Of a DNA stretch of 53,093 nt, positions 51,059 to 53,093 are shown piece by piece. The notes below the pieces were generated by a model, which saw only the letters and a program-made list of their open reading frames with translations, ran no database searches and had not been told where the DNA came from. The first letter of the stretch is position 1; each line of letters begins with the position of its first letter. The position numbers were made by a program, and so were the translations under genes. The stretch is from Spirogloea muscicola (Eukaryota; Streptophyta; Zygnematophyceae; Spirogloeales; Spirogloeaceae). The DNA lies in assembly GCA_009602725.1 (NCBI GenBank), contig WELB01000033.1:865152-918244 (forward strand), written 5' to 3'.

Positions 51059-53052
51059 TCAAGCAGAATCAGAGAGGTCGCAAGCTCTAAGAAACTTGGA
51101 CTTGTCTTCCAGGTCGTCCAATACGATGGCACCAACAGTGGTGTTCATCGTGTACGGTAATAGCTGGTCCTTTGTAAATGCACCTGTGCAGACCCCCACA
51201 GCATACGCGCCACCATCTTTGGCTGCTCTTATGTCTGCAGGCTGTCCAGTGCAACATGTACTTGTCAGATCTGCACAAAGGATGGGTCTATAGGAGCAGG
51301 TCAAGCAAAAATGAGCTACAAAGACACTGCAGAGAATAGATCACACAATTGTAAATTCATGCTATTTTCACATCGATGTTAATTGCCTTCTTTCCCACAA
51401 AGGGGGCCTGCGTTGAGAGCACTCGACTCCTACTGTCAGAGCAGCGATTATGACTGTGAGCGTTGCTTATTATCTCTGGTCATTTGACATCCTACCCCCA
51501 CGTACCTCAGATAGCATAAGCTAACTTTGCAACTGGCCAGCTAAGCGAGGGTCATGCAGGACACCAGAGCCTAAGCTTGCATAGCCTCACTCGAGTCCAA
51601 TGCTACACCTTGGGGTGACACGACATCATATGACTTGCTAGATACGGTCATGGCTCAAGCAACATGCATCACAACTTGCTTACCGTGTCACCAACATGTA
51701 TCCTCTTGCAGATCTGAGCCGACGGGAACAAGTCCACAGCTTTCTGTGCCGCAATCCTTACAAGTTCGGCCCGCTCAACATGGTCACTTCCAAACCTACA
51801 TAACAGGACGTTGCACTTCTTTATGTGCTTACACTATGCAATCTGCTTCTCACTCCCAGCTCCCAGAGCATCGGAGCATGAGCAGTAAAAGCAGTCCATC
51901 AAGCATGTCATACAGACGCCCAAAATCCAGCACCAGATGGTCTGGTATGGTCAGGGTCCATAGTCACAGCACGGTGTGGAAGACGTAAAAGTGAATCATC
52001 AGGCCTTTCATCTTCTGCATCATGGATCCCATTGGACGTGGCTCAGATGCAAACAGACCACGGATCCAAAGCCTTACCCCCCAAAGTTGGGGTGTGTGAA
52101 GTACGGCTTCAACCCAAGAGCTTCCATCTTAACCCACGCAATGTCAGCGAGATTCCCAGTCACCTGTCAAAGGTATGTAACAAAGCCTGGAAATAGTGTT
52201 TTGCAAGTATGATGTCGCAGATTGACAGGAGAGATGTGGATGTAGACACAAGGCCAGGACCCCGCGCCACTACCGACCGAACACGAGATCCCATTCATCA
52301 GCGACGACATGAAAGTGCTGACGGATGTATTGGAGGCTGCCATAAGTCAGGTGACGAGGCAAAGCTGGCTGTATCACAGCTGCTTCAGCAAAGGGAACTA
52401 AGATGTGCTGATCTGCGGGTAGGAGGGCACGAGAGTATGCGGGGACGGCCTCTGCTGCAGCAGCTCATGTGACATTGCATACCTACTAAAGCATGAGCGT
52501 GTCAGGCCATTCGTAGGAGAATCTTCACCAGGCCAGTCAGGACATTGCGTCGCGCCGAGAGGTCCTGCAGCAGGGCCACGACGCCCGGCAGCACCGAGAG
52601 GCCCTCGGCTGCGAGCGCCCGGTGTGCTTGGGCGTACTCCAGCATCTTCGCCTTGATTTCCGGCAGCCGTGGCTCCGACACCTGCTCCAAGGGAAGGGCG
52701 GAGGTGAGGCCATCACCACCAGGAGGACCGAAGGGCGCGGCCCAACGACGCTAGGGGCCGGCGCAGAGCGGGCAAGGGGTGAGCAGGCATCGGGGCGGCC
52801 AGCTCGGCCTCCCACAGCGGAGGTCGGCCGCCACGTCGGCACGGGGGGCGAGCCGGGCCCACGGCCGGCGCACCTCGCGGGGGACGCCATAGTGCTGGAG
52901 CGTGGCGAAGCAGACGAGGGGGTCGGTGCTGCCGTGGTGGTCGATGGCGTCGATGGTGCCCTGCACGCCGAAGAGCGTGGCGAAGGCGTGCGAGAAGGCG
53001 CGCTTGTGGAGCTTGTTGGTCTCGGCGCCCAGAGCGCGGATGAGGGTGCCGT
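51059..53052 (-). CDS. HAD-superfamily hydrolase, 5' end beyond the window
   Basis: Five exons by GT-AG rules and HAD motifs: 53052-52874, 52681-52529, 52163-52078, 51795-51684 and 51241-51059 (stop TGA). Reading phases agree across all four introns (192, 365, 282 and 442 bp). About 238 residues are visible: GTLIRALGAETNKLHKRAF (the residue before GT, the end of motif I, is encoded in an exon off the edge), HHGSTDPLVCFATLQHYGV (cap), PGVVALLQDL, LTGL-VTGN (motif II, Thr), WVKMEALGLKPYF (motif III, Lys), GGFGSDHVERAELVRIAA, HVGDTPADIRAA (motif IV) and the C-terminal VLDDLEDKSKFLRACDL. It resembles the phosphoglycolate-phosphatase-like HAD hydrolases of algae and bacteria; the substrate is unknown. 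The first two exons are extremely GC-rich, the last three close to even composition. 53053-53093 is intron. Confidence 0.88.
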
Positions 53053-53093
53053 CTGCGGCGGCACGGCGGGAGGCGTGAGCGGCTGGGGGGGGG

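Overview
The window is eukaryotic nuclear DNA, GC-rich and almost entirely made of nested, mostly dead LTR retrotransposons. One host gene lies at the right edge. It is an HAD-family hydrolase with GT-AG introns (minus strand, 51059 to the edge). The intron-containing gene, GC-rich coding exons and algal-style HAD sequence suggest an alga or another protist of the plant lineage, but the species cannot be fixed from sequence alone. LTR family labels (A to F) and element labels (P = plus, M = minus) are mine.

Left part (1-39140): a pile-up of Ty3/gypsy chromoviruses with chromodomains, primed by initiator tRNA-Met (PBS like TGGTATCAGAGG). P1 (242-4130) holds a deleted LTR-B, PBS, gag and PR-RT-RNase H. 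M1 (4791-6965) and M2 (6966-10555) are minus-strand pol remnants. P2 (10620-11767) is a 3' end with its LTR. M3 (22140 down to 14071) can be followed through two LTRs inserted at one site, a 1.4-kb foreign AT-rich segment with a triple hevein-domain ORF, and a 5'-truncated LINE. M4 (29191-32366) is a chimera with different LTRs at its two ends. M5 (32532-36058) is a long pol remnant. Many solo LTRs keep exact 5-bp target duplications, so the order of insertion can be read.

Centre (39449-46290): a pogo/Tigger-like DDE transposase pseudogene is split by an apparently intact 5331-bp chromovirus on the minus strand (40607-45937). This element has 375-bp LTRs differing at two bases, a CCATT target duplication, gag and pol open throughout, a -1 frameshift signal (GGGAAAC plus a perfect 9-bp stem) and, instead of a tRNA site, a 12-nt primer site complementary to the predicted 5' end of its own transcript, as in Tf1-type self-priming. 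Two solo LTRs of the same family lie at 5157 and 37130.

Right part (46372-53093): LTR-E, LTR-C-like and LTR-B pieces, one of which carries a 52-nt 16S rRNA-like fragment in its leader; a degenerate integrase; a 704-bp 5'-truncated LINE with an 8-bp target duplication; a 31-base C tract; and the HAD gene. The only plausibly working units are the HAD gene, the intact chromovirus and perhaps the hevein-domain ORF.
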